From the NCBI GenBank assembly GCA_023437285.1, contig JAEZGP010000354.1, positions 1-6,399 on the forward strand: DNA of 6,399 nt, written 5' to 3'. Within the stretch, counting starts at the first letter, position 1. Every line of letters begins with the position of its first letter. This DNA is from Actinomycetes bacterium (GTDB lineage: Bacteria; Actinomycetota; Actinomycetes; Mycobacteriales; Micromonosporaceae). Made by a program: the position numbers and the translations under genes. Under the pieces are notes generated by a model that was not told where the DNA came from, did no database searches, and saw nothing but the letters and a program-made list of their open reading frames with translations. Shown piece by piece: positions 6,138 through 6,399 of the stretch.

Positions 6138-6399
6138 TCAGGCGCTCGCGTCGAGGGCCCGGGCAAGGCGGCGTACGGCCTCGTCCATCCGGTCGGCCGG
6201 CGCGGCGGAGTAGGTCAGGCGCAGGTGCGGGCCGGGCGGTTCGGCCGCGTACCAGGGGCGCCCGGGAAAGACCACGACGCCCTCGGCGGCGGCCGCGCGG
6301 GCCAGCGCGACGTCGTCCGTACCCGCGGGCAGGGGCACCCACACGTGCAGGCCGCCGCGCGGCACCGCGGGCGGGACCAGGCCGGGCAGGTGGCGGGCC
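6138..6399 (-). CDS. C-terminus of PLP-dependent aminotransferase-fold protein (probably MocR-type)
   Basis: Only the last 86 residues are inside the window; the gene begins beyond the right edge and ends with TGA at 6138-6140. The visible part is the small C-terminal domain of a fold-type I, PLP-dependent aminotransferase-like protein. The motif GGLHVWVPLPAGTD is followed by an ALARAAAAEGVVVFPG stretch, then PHLRLTYSAAP with the arginine that in this fold binds the substrate carboxylate, and a final helix (MDEAVRRLARAL). This GGLHVW...GVVVFPG...LRL pattern is usual in MocR-type proteins, in which a GntR-like winged-helix DNA-binding domain is fused to an aminotransferase domain. The DNA-binding part and the PLP lysine are not visible, so a plain aminotransferase cannot be excluded. 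No link to its neighbours is evident. Confidence 0.85.
   Translation of the reverse strand, partial: ARHLPGLVPPAVPRGGLHVWVPLPAGTDDVALARAAAAEGVVVFPGRPWYAAEPPGPHLRLTYSAAPADRMDEAVRRLARALDASA

Noticed and set aside
1..6399. Search for a defence, mobile-element, CRISPR, toxin-antitoxin or biosynthetic system
   Set aside because: No transposase, integrase, direct-repeat array, tRNA or such enzyme family was seen; base and codon use looks even across the window, with no sign of a transferred island.

Overview
The window reads as ordinary chromosome from a high-GC actinobacterium, most likely Micromonosporaceae or a relative. This rests on the strong G/C bias at third codon positions, frequent GTG starts, promoters of the TANNNT type placed directly at start codons, and an F420-dependent glucose-6-phosphate dehydrogenase, an enzyme of actinobacterial F420 metabolism. 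The family-level placement is inference; no rRNA or other taxonomic marker is present. I see no phage, transposon, CRISPR, tRNA or obvious novel defence system.

Layout. 1-2193 (minus): most of tex, a nucleic-acid-binding S1/YqgF protein, with its C-terminal tail beyond the left edge. 2194-2347: a divergent intergenic region with a leaderless promoter and an inverted repeat for the next gene. 2348-3925 (plus): a CPA1/NhaP-type Na+/H+ antiporter with a long cytoplasmic tail. 3915-4172 (plus): an 85-residue UBP-type zinc-finger protein, translationally coupled to the antiporter by an 11-base overlap. 4148-4567 (minus): an unrecognised protein whose end overlaps the zinc-finger gene tail-to-tail by 25 bases. 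4704-5696 (plus): fgd, coenzyme F420-dependent glucose-6-phosphate dehydrogenase, with a second leaderless-type promoter. 5731-5771: two back-to-back hairpins, the likely fgd terminator. 5792-6124 (plus): an unrecognised 110-residue protein with a strong ribosome binding site. 6138-6399 (minus): the C-terminal end of a PLP-dependent aminotransferase-fold protein, probably a MocR-type regulator.

Functional links. The only convincing operon is antiporter plus zinc finger, where the small protein is plausibly a regulatory or interaction partner of the membrane exchanger. fgd supplies reduced F420 from glucose 6-phosphate and appears to be its own transcription unit. The other genes look like unrelated neighbours. 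The points most worth following are the antiporter/zinc-finger pair, with its altered ubiquitin-pocket residues, the two leaderless promoters that each carry an inverted repeat just upstream of the -10, and the two orphan small proteins.
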